Source of the DNA: Prolixibacteraceae bacterium
GTDB taxonomy: Bacteria > Bacteroidota > Bacteroidia > Bacteroidales > Prolixibacteraceae
DNA length: 7,571 bases
Assembly (NCBI GenBank): GCA_016930735.1
Contig: JAFGGF010000186.1
Coordinates: 1 to 7,571 of the forward strand
Direction of reading: 5' to 3'
Every line of letters begins with the position of its first letter. Positions within the stretch are counted from its first letter, which is position 1. Positions 7,293 through 7,571 of the stretch are shown here, in pieces. The position numbers were made by a program, and so were the translations under genes. The notes below the pieces were generated by a model. That model saw only the letters and a program-made list of their open reading frames with translations, made no database searches and was not told where the DNA came from.

Positions 7293-7316
7293 CCTGTTAC
7301 CGGTAATTGCCTGTTA
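7293..7316. promoter_or_regulatory. Palindrome and direct repeat in the divergent intergenic region, possible operator
   Basis: The 253-nt gap between the divergent peptidase gene and the right-edge gene contains a perfect 10-bp palindrome (TTACCGGTAA, 7297-7306). It is embedded in two direct copies of CCTGTTA (7293-7299 and 7310-7316) spaced 17 nt apart. The symmetric element stands out in an otherwise AT-rich, unstructured gap. It could be a regulator binding site, but a chance occurrence is possible and no regulator gene is adjacent. Confidence 0.25.
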
Positions 7317-7449
7317 ATGAATTCATGCAGATTAATTAACCAATCAGAACAATTCTTCAATAATGTGTAATATTTTCCTTTTCAAAAACACTAACAACGT
7401 TATATATGAAGTAACTTTAATCATTACTATCAGTATTCCGGAAGTTCAA

Positions 7450-7571
7450 ATGGCAAATCAAACAATTATAGTTGCAATAGTTATCGGAGTCCTTTTGATA
7501 TCCGTATTAATCATCTTTTTAATAAAACAGGCATCAGGCAGGGACCATGTTACGTATTATCGTCAAACCAA
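7450..7571 (+). CDS. N-terminal part of a single-pass membrane protein (3' end outside window)
   Basis: The frame starting at ATG 7450 is open to the window edge, giving 40 complete codons. It begins MANQTI and continues with a long hydrophobic helix (IIVAIVIGVLLISVLIIFLI, residues 6-25). The helix ends in a basic, polar segment (KQASGRDHVTYYRQT). This is a good membrane anchor with the remainder probably soluble. The frame is also open upstream to a stop at 7333, and ATG 7363 is a second possible start. That start would add 29 residues of ill-defined sequence before the anchor, so 7450 is preferred. It is transcribed divergently from the S9 peptidase. The family cannot be recognised from this fragment. 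Confidence 0.6.
   Translation, partial: MANQTIIVAIVIGVLLISVLIIFLIKQASGRDHVTYYRQT

Noticed and set aside
7412..7419. Possible -7 element TAACTTTA on the + strand ahead of the right-edge gene
   Set aside because: It lacks the final G and has no matching -33 box. Such strings are expected by chance in AT-rich DNA.

Overview
The window looks like ordinary chromosomal DNA from a member of the Bacteroidota, probably an anaerobic or environmental Bacteroidales/Marinilabiliales-type lineage. The evidence is AT-rich sequence, no Shine-Dalgarno motifs ahead of any start, several short lipoproteins of Bacteroidota-restricted character, and a large S9 peptidase of the type common in that phylum. No RNA gene, insertion sequence, phage gene or CRISPR array is visible. 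The organism call is an inference from protein style, not from a marker gene.

Left part, + strand (1-3532): the C-terminal end of a membrane-anchored protein that resembles the Bacteroidota VWA/aerotolerance-like proteins is followed after 19 nt by three consecutive lipoprotein genes of similar size (348, 345 and 345 aa). The first two lipoprotein genes overlap by 23 nt and the second and third are 5 nt apart, so all four genes are almost certainly one transcription unit. The three lipoproteins are diverged paralogues. Each has a lipobox, a conserved middle motif around W-x-I-Y-D-P, a conserved P-x-W-x(4)-R-x-Y/F motif, and a C-terminal pair of TPR-like helices. They fit the family I remember as DUF6340, whose function is unknown. 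The second paralogue can only start at a TTG codon inside the end of the first.

Middle (3533-4418): a short convergent gap with weak hairpins, then a DUF4252-type lipoprotein on the - strand. After it comes a 269-nt gap without a gene, which holds a long imperfect inverted repeat of the kind that is often interspersed in genomes of this phylum.

Right part (4419-7571): a secreted 925-residue S9 prolyl-oligopeptidase-family serine peptidase on the - strand, with a complete Ser-Asp-His triad. A 253-nt divergent gap follows, then the first 40 codons of a + strand gene that begins with a single transmembrane helix and runs off the window.

Functionally, all the recognisable products are envelope or exported proteins. 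The most interesting unit is the VWA-like protein plus triple-lipoprotein operon, whose role is unknown. I see no defence system or other clearly new machine here.
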